The position numbers were made by a program, and so were the translations under genes. From Silene noctiflora (taxonomy: Eukaryota; Streptophyta; Magnoliopsida; Caryophyllales; Caryophyllaceae), in the NCBI GenBank assembly GCA_009801015.1, contig VHZZ01000025.1:436323-500322 (forward strand): 64,000 nt of DNA, given 5' to 3'. The notes beneath the pieces were generated by a model. It searched no databases. It was not told the origin of the DNA and saw nothing but the letters and a program-made list of their open reading frames with translations. This document shows, one piece after another, positions 1-11,929 of this stretch (its first letter is position 1; each line of letters begins with the position of its first letter).

Positions 1-290
1 GTAACTTGATTAGGTTTGAAAAGGGTATAACATGGAAAATTAATGAAAAAATGTATGTGAAAGAGTAAAGTTCGTATGTGAAAAAGTAATTCCGTAAAAT
101 ATATTTGTAATTTCGACTCATTTTAAAACTCATAATTTGTAAAAGGAACTTTATTCTTAGTAATCGTAAAAAACTTTAATAAATGTTGAAATTTTCTATA
201 TTGTAACAGTGTATATAACAGTTTTTCAAAAAACTTATTTTTTAGATTAAAACGGTTAGCGTTATTAAATTTTTTAAAATTAATTTTTCG

Positions 291-985
291 TCACTTGTCA
301 CTAATCAGTAACAATAAGTTTCCTTTGTGACGAATATATCTGTCACAAGCTTGTGATAGTTCAAGTATCACCCACATGGGTAGATAAAACAAAAATAAAA
401 GTGCGTAGGTAATCACAAAAGGCTTGTCCTTATCTTCCCAAGTGAGTTTTATTTGACTCGTCATAAGCTTATGACGGATATTGCCATCATAAAAGAAAAT
501 TTGTGAATCAGTAATCACTGTCATGGTTTTAAATATCGGCCGAGACGTATCGTATCGCCCGAGATGTATCGGTATCGAAAGCCGACGATACGAGATATCC
601 TAAGATGTATCGGTAAATTGAAAACAAGAAAGTATCGGCCGAGACGACCGATTTATAACGTGTATCGGCCAACTCGGCCCGATACAGCCCGCGATGAACC
701 CGATATGAACGAGTTATAACTTGTANCGGCCATGTTTTTTAATGAAAAGGTCTTAAAAACTGTATAACATTGACCAAATTAATTTTTCTAAGTAGAATTA
801 ATCTTAACTTTATATGAAATAGTCAATAGTTGATGAAATATTTACAAAAGCTTGTAAAATAAATATCAACGAGATAATAGCGATTCAGAGCGCGACGGCC
901 GAGTCGGGGGCGATTCCGCGACTCCGTTACCGCGACCGCGATCGCGACCGATACCGTTATTTAAAACCCTGAATTCACTGTAATC
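291..985. repeat. TGACGG-type non-autonomous repeat, split by a MITE
   Basis: Motifs TTTGTGACGA, CTGTCACAAGCTTGTGA, a central CATGGGTAGATAAA and TCATAAGCTTATGACGG recur in the same order (partly inverted) in copies near 9483-9858. The ends are loosely inverted, which fits a MITE family, but I cannot fix the exact ends or a target duplication. The copy is interrupted at 520/973 by the hAT-like element at 521-972. Confidence 0.55.
521..972. mobile_element. hAT-like MITE with GGTTTTAAATA terminal repeats
   Basis: The left end reads TCATGGTTTTAAATATCGG and the reverse complement of the right end reads TCAGGGTTTTAAATAACGG, giving imperfect terminal inverted repeats. Flanks are AATCACTG (513-520) and ATTCACTG (973-980), a 7/8 match that fits the 8-bp duplication made by hAT transposases. 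The inside is rich in CGGCCGAGACG/CGATCGCG motifs with no coding frame. It sits inside the TGACGG repeat, so it is the younger of the two. hAT membership is inferred from duplication length. Confidence 0.7.
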
Positions 986-1529
986 TACTTCTTCCATTCA
1001 ACTCCATTCTACATATTTCATTTTTTACACTATCCACAATTAAGTATTTAATTTCAATTTTCTTTCAATACATACGTGAAAAATATATTCATGTGGGGGT
1101 CTTCTTTGATTCGTCTTTGCGAGAACATTAAAAATATCTAACTTTTATAATTTTTGTAAATACGTAGCTAACGATATTTATCGCTTAAAACGCGCGTTGA
1201 CAAACATGAAAAGGTAAAATGGTAGGGTAGAGTGGAATGAAGAAAGTATGATCTACCAGTAAAACAGAAAGTATGATGTACCAGTAAAACAGAAGAATTT
1301 GTGCGAGTAAAATAGTGGCCACATGAATGACCAAAAAAGTTGTCATTTATTTTGAGTACTACACTTTGTTGCTTGCAAGTGGTATCAAACGTCAAGGCAA
1401 AGTGAAGATGGGTCAGTTTTTGTCGCAATGCGTGACCCTCATAACATTATGAAAATTCTAGGCGTAAAGGTCGCGTCTCTCTTTCTATGCCGACCATTTT
1501 TTTAATTTCATAAATTCATATTTAATATA

Positions 1530-1700
1530 GGCATTATCTATCACAAGTTGAAAATGATAGTGCCTCTTTCGCAATATGTAAATGATACTATTTATGGGAT
1601 GCTTCATTTCTCCCTCCATTTGCCCTTCCACTTGCCTTATTGTGAGAGTAACACTATCCCTTTTCAGCTTGTGACGGATAGTGTCCGTCACAAGCACGAC
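1530..1700. repeat. Decayed TGACGG-type repeat with terminal palindrome
   Basis: The right end (1668-1694) has 10-bp arms CTTGTGACGG and CCGTCACAAG around a short core. The left part has CTATCACAAGTTGAAAATGATAG, the diverged partner. It belongs with the family seen near 291, 8755, 9483, 12965 and 47436. Confidence 0.5.
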
Positions 1701-2596
1701 GTTTTTTTTTTCCGCAAATTGTTGTTTCAAATGGTTACTTTTCGTCTTAAGTTTCAGACGGGTATATGTGACTATTTTATAATTAAATGTAACCACAATG
1801 ATACGGTCAATATTACGACTTATAATAACTTGTTTTTCAATGTTGATTGTAATATGATTACAAAATCTCATCTTATTACTTTAGACCAAAATGGCCCATC
1901 CGAAGCAAAAACGATTTTTTATTTTTTTTTAAGGTATAAACTTGATTAATGGCAGAGTTGGCCAATGGCTAGCAATGGCATTATTGGAAGACATACTATA
2001 ATCCCGATACGAACTTAACGGGTTTGATTTGAAATTTTATGATCCATTTATGAAAGTGGGTCAACACGAGTATAACACTCGATTTAATTAGGTCGAATTT
2101 TAGCTGAACTCTATAAACACAAACCCAACATGAATAGTTTATTGACTAAATTAATCCTAATTATTTTGATCATCCATCACATAAATATATTTACGTTTTT
2201 CAAAAATTTACATTACATAAAAAAAAAGACAAAAACTCTACAGAAACTAACGAATTTGGGGTTTCGGGTTGAGACGTGATGACTCTTTTATATAATTGGG
2301 TCAATAACACACGAGATTTATTTGGTGAAGTCTCGTAGAACAAAAGATAAGCCGTTCTCGTTTCCATTTATAACTTTTTCCAACGTTTTAAACACCACTC
2401 TAAATCTCTAATGACAAGTTCTATTAACATTCCACTCAAATTAAATAAAGATATTATGAGAAGTATTATGACGTCTTTCATTTGTCATTGAATAAAAAAA
2501 TGACGTAAGACTGTGGGACAAATCCCATATCTTCTGTTTGATCTAAAAACAAAGAGGAAGTAAGAAAACCCAAACAAAGCGGACAGTAAACAAAAA

Positions 2597-2669
2597 GGGG
2601 ATGTAGCTCAGATGGTAGAGCGCTCGCTTAGCATGCGAGAGGTACGGGGATCGATACCCCGCATCTCCA
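2597..2669 (+). tRNA. tRNA-Ala (AGC)
   Basis: A 73-base cloverleaf. The acceptor arm GGGGATG pairs with CATCTCC (one G-U pair), followed by discriminator A. The D arm contains TAGCTCAGATGGTAGAGCG (box A), the anticodon stem CTCGC/GCGAG encloses TTAGCAT with anticodon AGC at 2630-2632, and the T arm contains GGGATCGATACCCC (box B type). There is no intron. The gene is preceded by AAACAAAAAG, a CAA-type motif common before plant tRNA genes. No T-run separates it from the next tRNA. Confidence 0.95.
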
Positions 2670-2675
2670 TTGTCT

Positions 2676-2748
2676 GACTCCGTGGCCCAATGGATAAGGC
2701 GCTGGTCTACGAAACCAGAGATTCTGGGTTCGATCCCCAGCGGAGTCG
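2676..2748 (+). tRNA. tRNA-Arg (ACG)
   Basis: A 73-base cloverleaf. GACTCCG pairs fully with CGGAGTC, followed by discriminator G. The D arm contains TGGCCCAATGGATAAGGCG, the anticodon stem CTGGT/ACCAG holds CTACGAA with anticodon ACG at 2709-2711, and the T arm contains GGGTTCGATCCCC. No intron. It starts 6 bases after the tRNA-Ala. Confidence 0.95.
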
Positions 2749-2749
2749 A

Positions 2750-2763
2750 TTTTTTTTTTTTTT
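2750..2763 (+). terminator. RNA polymerase III T-run terminator
   Basis: Fourteen T residues begin two bases after the tRNA-Arg. This is the only terminator-like T-run downstream of either tRNA, so it probably ends transcripts of both. Confidence 0.85.
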
Positions 2764-3035
2764 ATCTTTTTCCCTTTAGCTTGCTTTTGCTTAACAAAAC
2801 CATTTCTCAAAATCCTCACAATTTTTATGCCATTCCCAGCATAATAATTGATATAAAAACAGAGTATAAAATTCAATCAAAATTGCTTACATAAATGAGA
2901 CATTGTACTTTACAAGATCAACTAGTTGACAATCGACATAAAAATCGCAGACTAGCACAGCTATATTGCTACAAGTAAATCTTGTCTCAATATATACCAA
3001 TATTACAAGCATCTTTTCTCTGATCACCTAGTACA

Positions 3036-6000
3036 CTAGAGCGGAAAGTCCATCATCAGTTCACCACTAAAGAAGTCACCGATAGAGGTCCTCCTGTTGT
3101 TGGGGACGCGCCAAGCATCACGAATCTTTTGCCGAAGGCAAGTTCCATCTTCAATGTTGGATTGATGTGCACCTGCAACACAAGTCAAATTCAAGTATTA
3201 AAACAAAAATCACGCATCTTCTTTTGTATTTTGGCTGCCAATGGGGAACTATGACAATTCACGATGACAAATAGGCATTGCCATTACAACTCCGGTAGAA
3301 GACAGTCTCATCGGTAAGAACAGACCAGGGTCAATAATCCCAAGTAAAATATTCAATAAAATTCAGTGAATGTATGTATAAAAATGCAGCTTTATAGAGT
3401 AGTTTTCAACTTCAATATTTCCATTATTCTAACTCACAAATTTCAAATTATGAAAATAAACTTAATATAAACAAGTATTTTTCCAATTTTATTTTGGATT
3501 GCTATCCTTTTCGGCCGAACTCAAACTATAAGACCGTATCGTAACAGTACATATCAATAAAATACATATGATACTCCATCTGTTTTTTTATATATGTCAA
3601 TTCTCGCATTTCGAGACATTCATTTTTGTCTTCAATATCTCTCGAAACGTAAGAGTAAAAATCATGAAATCATATATGAAACCATAAAAGAGCTTTTTGT
3701 AAGGAATTTGTGGTATAATTTTTATAAATTTTATGCAGATATATTTTTGAGAAAATTAAAATCAAAAGCTCAACTCGAAAAGCGAAAACGTCATATGTAC
3801 AAAAACGAAGGGAGCATTAAATTTGGCAACACCAATTAAATTCAATAACTAAGACGCAGCCGGAGGGAACATAAGCCACACCATATGTAACTCAAGTACC
3901 CAACACATCTTAAAAGGAATATCATATGGAGTAAATCTCAAGAAAGAAAAAGCAGAAAGACTAGGAAATACCTACAGTCCGGGACCTAGAAAATTGGCAC
4001 CACAGATCCTCAGCTTACTTAAGAAGGTAAGGGACTGCAGAAAATTAGATTACCACAGATCAAATTTTCAATGCAGAAAATATATAAACAGATACGGAAA
4101 GAGCTGAATCACATAATACATACTATAGTGAAACAATATCTTCCAAACTCCTTCCGGAAATTCGTTTGCACCAGAGGTGAACCTCGTTTGGATGTTAGCC
4201 TCGCAAACATAACTATAAACCACCACCGTAATTCATGGCTTAATGCCTTGTTTGGATCGGAAATTAGGAGGAAATGGGGAAGACAGAATGGAGCAATAAT
4301 GTTTTCCTCCAAATACTTGCTATGTATTCGCTCCCTTCCCTTTTCCTTCAATTAGCTCAAACAGTTAGGGGTAGCGGGTAGGTATGAATGGTGGTGTAAC
4401 TTTATTCTACAGTAGCAATAGCGGATCAACCATGGCCAGTGGTATAACAGGAAACTATCATACATGCTATAGGTATCATTTGTTAAAAAGTCAGTAAAAA
4501 GGACAGGTGAGAGCATGGTGTCCTTAACCCATAAAACCATGAAACGAATGAGCAAAGAGAGCACCACTCAAAAATGCCTCACAGCCAATATCAAACAACC
4601 CTTCTGGTAAAGTAGTCAAACAGCGACCCTAATCCATCAAAGTTGTAGTTGATAAAGAGTCATGGAGGCAGTGAAGTTGTTGGAGGCAATTCTCCCCTTG
4701 AGAATTTCCCATCTCTCTTGTAAAACAAGAAAAAAAAATGCAAGCACTAACATCGTTGGCCGACCAAAATGGCACTATCATTTTAACTAACGATAATGAT
4801 ATTTTCAGTGTCTAATTATCCAACAACTTATAAGCAAGGTTAATCACTCGTATGTAACAAGATGCAAGACTTTGATCGTAAATTACTTTTGAGGCGTTTC
4901 AAATTAGTATTCTCCTCGCATGTTCAAGTGGGGTCGGGGGTTAGCGTCTACTAGAGGTAATTAAACAAACCGATAGACTGCTAGAAGCACTCATGCTACC
5001 AAAGGATCAAAACATGCAGTCGGTAGTTTTATTGAAGGGAAACTCTTGGAGCATTGGAGTATGGAGTCCCTTTCACTCAAAGTAAATAGCCTCCAGAAGA
5101 TTTAGGTGAAGTAATGATTAAAAATGAGCATGCCACATTGTAATATTAAGACTTTTCTTACCTAGCAGAAAAAAAGATACAATCAAAATGATTAAGAGGC
5201 GTATGGAAGGGCCAGACTGTAATCTTCGTGAGAATTGCATTTTGCTATTCAAACCACTGGAACGCCTGATTAACTGCAAAAGACAATTTCCAACAGTACT
5301 TGGTAAGCTTCACGCTCAACAAAAATCAATCAAATGACGGGAGAGATATTGTTTGGCACATCTTCTGCGGCTCAGCCAACAGACAAAGAAGGAGAATGAA
5401 ATAAGCTACTTGAGGACATGACGACATCTTCTCATAGGCACTAACAGTTTTCTATAGAGAAAAGGAATATTTTAAACTAAACAAACATTAGTTCACTTTC
5501 GCGACAATGGAGTGTGTATGTTTGAAGCTATAGCGAGTCTTAAGTTCAACAGTTTCACAGAGAGACCAACCAAAAACTTTATATACTTAATTTAATTATA
5601 GCCTTAATGGGTTAATCTTAGATGTAAGACCATGGTTACCGAATTCGCTCGGTGCCCTACGAATCGCGAATTGTTTAAAGCGAATTCTATTATGTTCCTT
5701 ACTGAAAATACATATAACACACATTCTATAAGAGCGAATCGCGAATTGGTAAGCACGTATTCATAGCGAATTCGGTAACCATGTGTAAGACCGTCTCATA
5801 CGTAAGACAACCGGATACCAGTTCTTGTGTTGAAGCTAAAAATTACCTGGCTGATATAATTAATTACACGGAACTGAAGAAATATTGACAATCTGGAACC
5901 CCTTTCTTTAGGTGTGTCCTCAATTTCTTGAATTAGATTTTGTGTTTGATCATCTTCACCAGGAACCAAAATGCTTAATGAACCAAAATTTGACAGACTC

Positions 6001-7672
6001 TGTGCCCTCCTCACACTTCCAGTTCTGTCACTTTCCCAGTTCACATTCACCCTTGCTGAAGAAGTTTCCCAGGCACTTCGTTCCATAACACCATCAGGTA
6101 GTTCCACGTCAATCACAATTTCATCTCTTGAAGATGAAAAATCTTTTTTCATAATGTTGGATCCTGCACTGTAACTACTGCTACAAGCACCACAGTCCAA
6201 ATCCTGCTTCTTATATATGTTATCCCTTTCTGAACTGAGCGAAAGGCTTGTTGTCTCATCTGTAGTACTCTTTGTGGGTGTTTCAGAAAAACCAGAGAGA
6301 AACATCGCCAAATCATCTCGTTCATCTTCATTCAAATTCACCCATCGAAACTGTTCTTTACCTTCTTCATTGAATGATTTCTTTAGTGCATCTTCAGCAT
6401 GAGAAATTTGACTCTCAATCGCAACAATAAATTGTTGGTGTCTTGACATGCTATTTTCATCGTAATGATTTCCATAACTTGACCTGACAGCCTTTGCAAA
6501 CTCTTCCAACTAATTTTAACACAAATCAAGAATAAAACGGAGTTACTACTTGGCCTAAAAGTCTATATGCTATGTTACTTTGACTCTTCAGCTTAAATGC
6601 CGTATAATACCCTATACCCGTGTACGATATGATGCTCTAGGATATGGGTATGGCCAGGTATGAGACTTGGAATGAAGTACAAAGTTATAATTCTATATTG
6701 TTTTGAAGACGTGTCCACACACCCATATCCTCATTATATGACAGTGTCCTTGAGTGGTCAAGTCTAATATATTTAAGCATGCCAAGCCTAGCACTAGGAT
6801 CTGTCCTCGTTTCCGGCACCCCTGCCAGTACCCCAGTCCAAGCCACATAGGCTATAACTCTATAAGTAATGAGAAAGGACACCAATCACACTGCACTAAG
6901 GACGCTTAAACCAGTAAAACAAGACCATACGACACCTGAACAGGCCAGTACCTGCCATTTTGCAGTACCAAGAGCAGTTTGCAGCTCTCGACAGAGCTCT
7001 TCTAAGTCCTTCGGTGATATTCCGTCTCTCCTCGCACTAAACCATGTCCGATAAGCCGATTCCAAACTGAGGGAGGAAGACAGAAAAGCCAACATATTCA
7101 GGATTCAACCACACTAACCCATCCTAGTAATCCAAATGCAAAAAGAATCATATTTTTCCCACAGCCTAATCAAGTATACTAGATACACTATCCATCATAC
7201 TGCATAAACTATTGAATCTAGACTCTTAAAGTTAATGAATTTCTAAGCAATGTGAAGAAGCAAATCAATATTACTAATCAACAAGTGAATAAAAAAACAA
7301 AATCACATATGCAACAACATATAATCAACAATAACAAAGCAAGCTATACATTCTTATATACACACAAGTGGCACGTAATTGACCCATCTTAAGCTTAAGA
7401 CGGATAGTGTCGTCTAAAGGAGACTTACTGAATCAAATAAAGGTATCACGTTTGAACAAAAACCCATCTCAAAATCAAGTAATTCATAAAATAAAAGCAT
7501 ACCCACATCCTAAAAATCTGAATTAAATTGATATTAACCCTAATTAATTGAAAAACAATAATAAGAAGAACAAGGGCAATTGAACAAACATGTCTGCAGA
7601 TTCTTGAACTTCTTCAGCAGCAGAAAAGAACACATCCCTTTGCCATGAATCAAAAGAATTTGCAACCAACAT
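3036..7672 (-). CDS. Syntaxin-6 N-terminal-domain protein (plant t-SNARE-like family)
   Basis: Exon 1 (7672-7590) starts MLVANSFDSWQRDVFFSAAE. Exon 2 (7066-6952) gives ESAYRTWFSARRDG and ends ALGTAKWQ. Exon 3 (6509 to about 5847) starts LEEFAKAVRSSYGN and runs into a serine-rich low-complexity tail. Exon 1 ends in phase 2 and the one-base completion gives ADILESAYRTW, which supports the join. The order (helix, basic linker, TALGTAKWQ, acidic helix) matches the helical N-domain of syntaxin-6/SYP6-like proteins found as a separate plant family near Arabidopsis At4g30240, which is recognised from memory. The 3' end is uncertain. A well-made exon at 3172-3036 encodes a basic tail (RQKIRDAWRVPNNRRTS) ending in TAG, but needs a phase-1 donor, while the best exon-3 donor (CAG|GTAATT) is phase 0. 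No C-terminal membrane anchor was found, so this may not be a true SNARE. Confidence 0.7.
3574..3816. mobile_element. Stowaway-like MITE
   Basis: The left end CTCCATCTGTTTTTTTATATA faces the right end TATGTACAAAAACGAAGGGAG, which forms an inverted repeat of the CTCCCTCYGT type. It is flanked by TA-containing sequence. A short open frame inside it (3594-3839) is therefore not a gene. It lies in the long 3' intron or flank of the syntaxin-like gene. Confidence 0.6.
5631..5783. mobile_element. 153-bp palindromic MITE with exact 8-bp duplication
   Basis: Terminal inverted repeats of 19 bases: CATGGTTACCGAATTCGCT at the left and AGCGAATTCGGTAACCATG at the right. TGTAAGAC flanks it exactly on both sides (5623-5630 and 5784-5791). 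Internal GAATCGCGAATT motifs are also inverted. The 8-bp duplication points to hAT-type mobilisation. It sits just downstream of exon 3 of the syntaxin-like gene. Confidence 0.85.
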
Positions 7673-8754
7673 TCTTACAATTTCACAAAAAACCCAGATC
7701 AAATTAATAATCTTTTCTAATAATTGATTTTTTTATTAATTATTGACCTTTTTTTTGATTAATAATGATATTGATGAATAAAAAAAAGGCCAATAATTAA
7801 CAAATTGCTTTGAAGTAAGCTTCCCTTCTTCCCCTCTTTTTTGTTAATTGGAGAAGAGAAGGAAAGATTATGAATACACTAGCAATGAAAAATTGAATTG
7901 AAGAAGTTTTATTTTTATTTTATTTTTTTATTTTTTTTTAAGGAAATGGATGGTGATCAAATCCAAGAATCACACAACCAAATATGAGGTGGAATATTTT
8001 CCATTATTTGTTTTGTTTCTATGTATGCGAACTTTTTTTTTTCGACAAAGGTAAACTGATATAAATTGGAAAGAAAGTTAATACAGACAAAAACTTTAAT
8101 GTTTTTGATTTGGTAGATTGTTTATCCACCATCCTCTTTCTACTTTATTTTTGGGTTTGTAATTTTGTACGAGACCAAAATTTGTTGGCACATTTTTTTG
8201 AACTTGTTTGAACGGTACTGAATCTAACTAGGTTAACTAAATTGAACTGAACTAAATTTAATAAATCTGATTGAATTAAAGTAAGAGTTAATTTCTAAAG
8301 AAAAGAGTTGAATTGAACTGAACTGAATTGAACTGAATAAAGCTGAACTGAATTGAAATTAAGTCCAAAAAAACAGGGCTTAAGAGATTTTCTATTGAAA
8401 TCGGAGGGTTTATTTGGTGCGCATGTAGCGTTTGCGGGTTTCCTCGTGACTAAAAAAAAAAGAAATTGGTGAAGATTTTTTTTATGAAAATATAATTTTT
8501 GTTTATAGTAATCTATTTCAAGAATAATTTAGACAAAAAATGAGTCATTATATATCTAGAGTTGTCAAATAAATTTGATAGATTCATTTTAAATACTACT
8601 CAATTTAGGGTCCTAAATAGTACTCTCCATGCTCAGTCAATTATTGTCCTTTGCCTTTTAAATGTTTGTCAATGCTCATTTTATTTCATCACGTTTGAAA
8701 TTCTCACCTTTTATAAGCTGTAAGTGAGAAAGCAAGTAAATGAGGAATTGACAT

Positions 8755-8890
8755 TTCTCATTTGTGACGGGTGTGAACACGTCACAATTTGTGTGACGGA
8801 CACAAAATGTAACCATTTTAATGAGAAAATGTGAAAATTGGTGGTTACATTTTATCTTAAAATGATAATATTTATGTCGTCACAATTGGT
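8755..8890. repeat. TGACGG-type repeat copy
   Basis: CTCATTTGTGACGGGTGTGA at the left and TGTCGTCACAATTGGTGAC at the right, with an internal GTGACGGACACAAAATGT. Same family as the copies at 9483 and 47436. Exact ends are not defined. Confidence 0.45.
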
Positions 8891-9482
8891 GACCCTCATA
8901 AGCAAAACCAACCCGTAATAAAGGTGGTGTAATGGTGATTAAAGTGTCTTATCAGACTTTCCTCCACTTAATGCTCATAACTCCTCCTGGCCATGCTTTT
9001 TTTTTTTTTTTTTTTCAATGTCATTCGTGGATGATAGACAAGTATTCCTAATTAATTTGTACGATTTAATTTAAAGATTATGACGTGAAAGAGTCTTGAC
9101 AATAAAATGTATCGACCATTGTTGATAAATATTCCAGAATTACGTTCCATTACTTTTAATGCCACGCTTTTTAGACTTGAAGTTTAGAAGGTTTAGCCTT
9201 AATGACCATCACCCCCTACTAGATTGTTCACCCTTAAAAATTTCACTTATTTAACCATTTTTTAATGTATTTTTTTCCACTAGTCGAAAAGGCTGTCGAA
9301 TAATTTTACCGATTTCAATTTTAAACTTTAATTACTTATCACGATTTTGAACTGCAACATTTCAATAAATATTATATGCGTATGACGTTAGATAAATTAA
9401 AACTTAGTAAAAGACACAAAAGTAAGCATTTTGATCCACAATTATATAAAATTCAATAATTTGTCACACCTAATTACTACAC

Positions 9483-9858
9483 GAACTCTCATTTGTGACA
9501 AGTCAAATAAAACTCGCATGGGTAGATAAAGACAAATCATTCGTGACTGTCTAGGCACTCTGATTTTGTCTTATCTACCAATGCGATTTATATTTAACCG
9601 TCATAAGCTTGTGATGGATATACCAGTCACAAGGGAGACTTACTGTAATTACTAACCCAACATGAATTTCTGTGACTAGACGAATTCTCATTTGTGACAG
9701 ATCAAATAAACCCATGCATGGGTAGATAAAGACAAATTATTTGTGACTTCCCCAAACACTTTCTGATTTTGAGTTATCTACCAATGTAAGTAATATTTAA
9801 CCTGTCATAAACTTGTGACGGATATACCCCTCAGGAAGACTTACTATAATTAGTAACA
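9483..9858. repeat. Two adjacent copies of the TGACGG-type repeat
   Basis: Unit 1 (about 9483-9652) and unit 2 (about 9679-9858) share in order CTCATTTGTGACA, GGGTAGATAAAGACAAAT, TTATCTACCAATG, GTCATAAGCTTGTGAYGGAT and ACTTACTRTAATTA. GGGTAGATAA and TTATCTACC are internal inverted partners. They are head-to-tail, so they arose by tandem duplication or by one copy inserting beside another. No coding capacity. Confidence 0.65.
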
Positions 9859-10036
9859 CAACTTGAATTTTTGATCATGAAATTTTCAATTTGTCAATTT
9901 AGAACTTTGAGTTACAAATAGCTATCACAATATCAAACTTAATGATACACATTCTTTCACACCATTTACACATTCACTTATTACAATTACACATAACTTG
10001 AACAAAACTAGCTTTAGAAATGACACACCCCCCAAA

Positions 10037-11701
<1,665 letters not shown>

Positions 11702-11750
11702 TTAGGGAATTTGATTAAGGAAATGTGTAGATAATTATGGAAGTTGCTTT

Positions 11751-11760
11751 GGATTTTATA
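11751..11760 (-). promoter_or_regulatory. TATA box of the BBE-like gene
   Basis: On the minus strand the sequence reads CTATAAAATCC, about 70-77 bases upstream of the BBE-like ATG, leaving a short leader. Position and motif fit a plant core promoter. Transcription start is not shown. Confidence 0.6.
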
Positions 11761-11814
11761 GTGTGTGATGTAAATGTGAATTTGACATAATGTTAATGTC
11801 AAGATTTTGGATTG

Positions 11815-11925
11815 AATGTCATATTCAGAGTTCGTATAAGATTCCATAGAATTTGGATTGAATGTCATATTCAGAGGTCGTATTACAGCCATTAAGTTGG
11901 AGTATAAGATTCCATAGAATTTTAG
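11815..11925. repeat. Imperfect tandem duplication upstream of the BBE-like gene
   Basis: TTGGATTGAATGTCATATTC and AGATTCCATAGAATTT each occur twice, with a copy of about 48 bases followed by one of about 75 bases enlarged by an insert. It lies some 60 bases beyond the TATA box, in the likely promoter. Confidence 0.75.
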
Positions 11926-11929
11926 ATGA

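Larger units (their letters stand above)
1..2590. other. Intergenic spacer, repeat-rich
   Basis: I see no protein gene here. The stretch holds two decayed copies of a repeat carrying TGTGACGG/CCGTCACA motifs (near 291-985 and 1530-1700) and one hAT-like MITE listed separately. A single ambiguous base lies at 726. Positions 1700-2590 are AT-rich with no recognisable element. The open frames on both strands around 1485-1949 overlap each other and the repeat, and look like chance. Confidence 0.7.
7700..10036. other. Intergenic spacer
   Basis: No coding sequence is recognisable. It contains AT-rich simple sequence, a short run of TGAACTGAATTGAACTGAA-type repeats near 8200-8360, a decayed Stowaway-like fragment near 8612-8660 and TGACGG-type repeats near 8755-8890 and 9483-9858. 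Confidence 0.65.

Noticed and set aside
3594-3839. 81-codon + strand frame
   Set aside because: It lies inside a Stowaway-like MITE, with no recognisable protein features.
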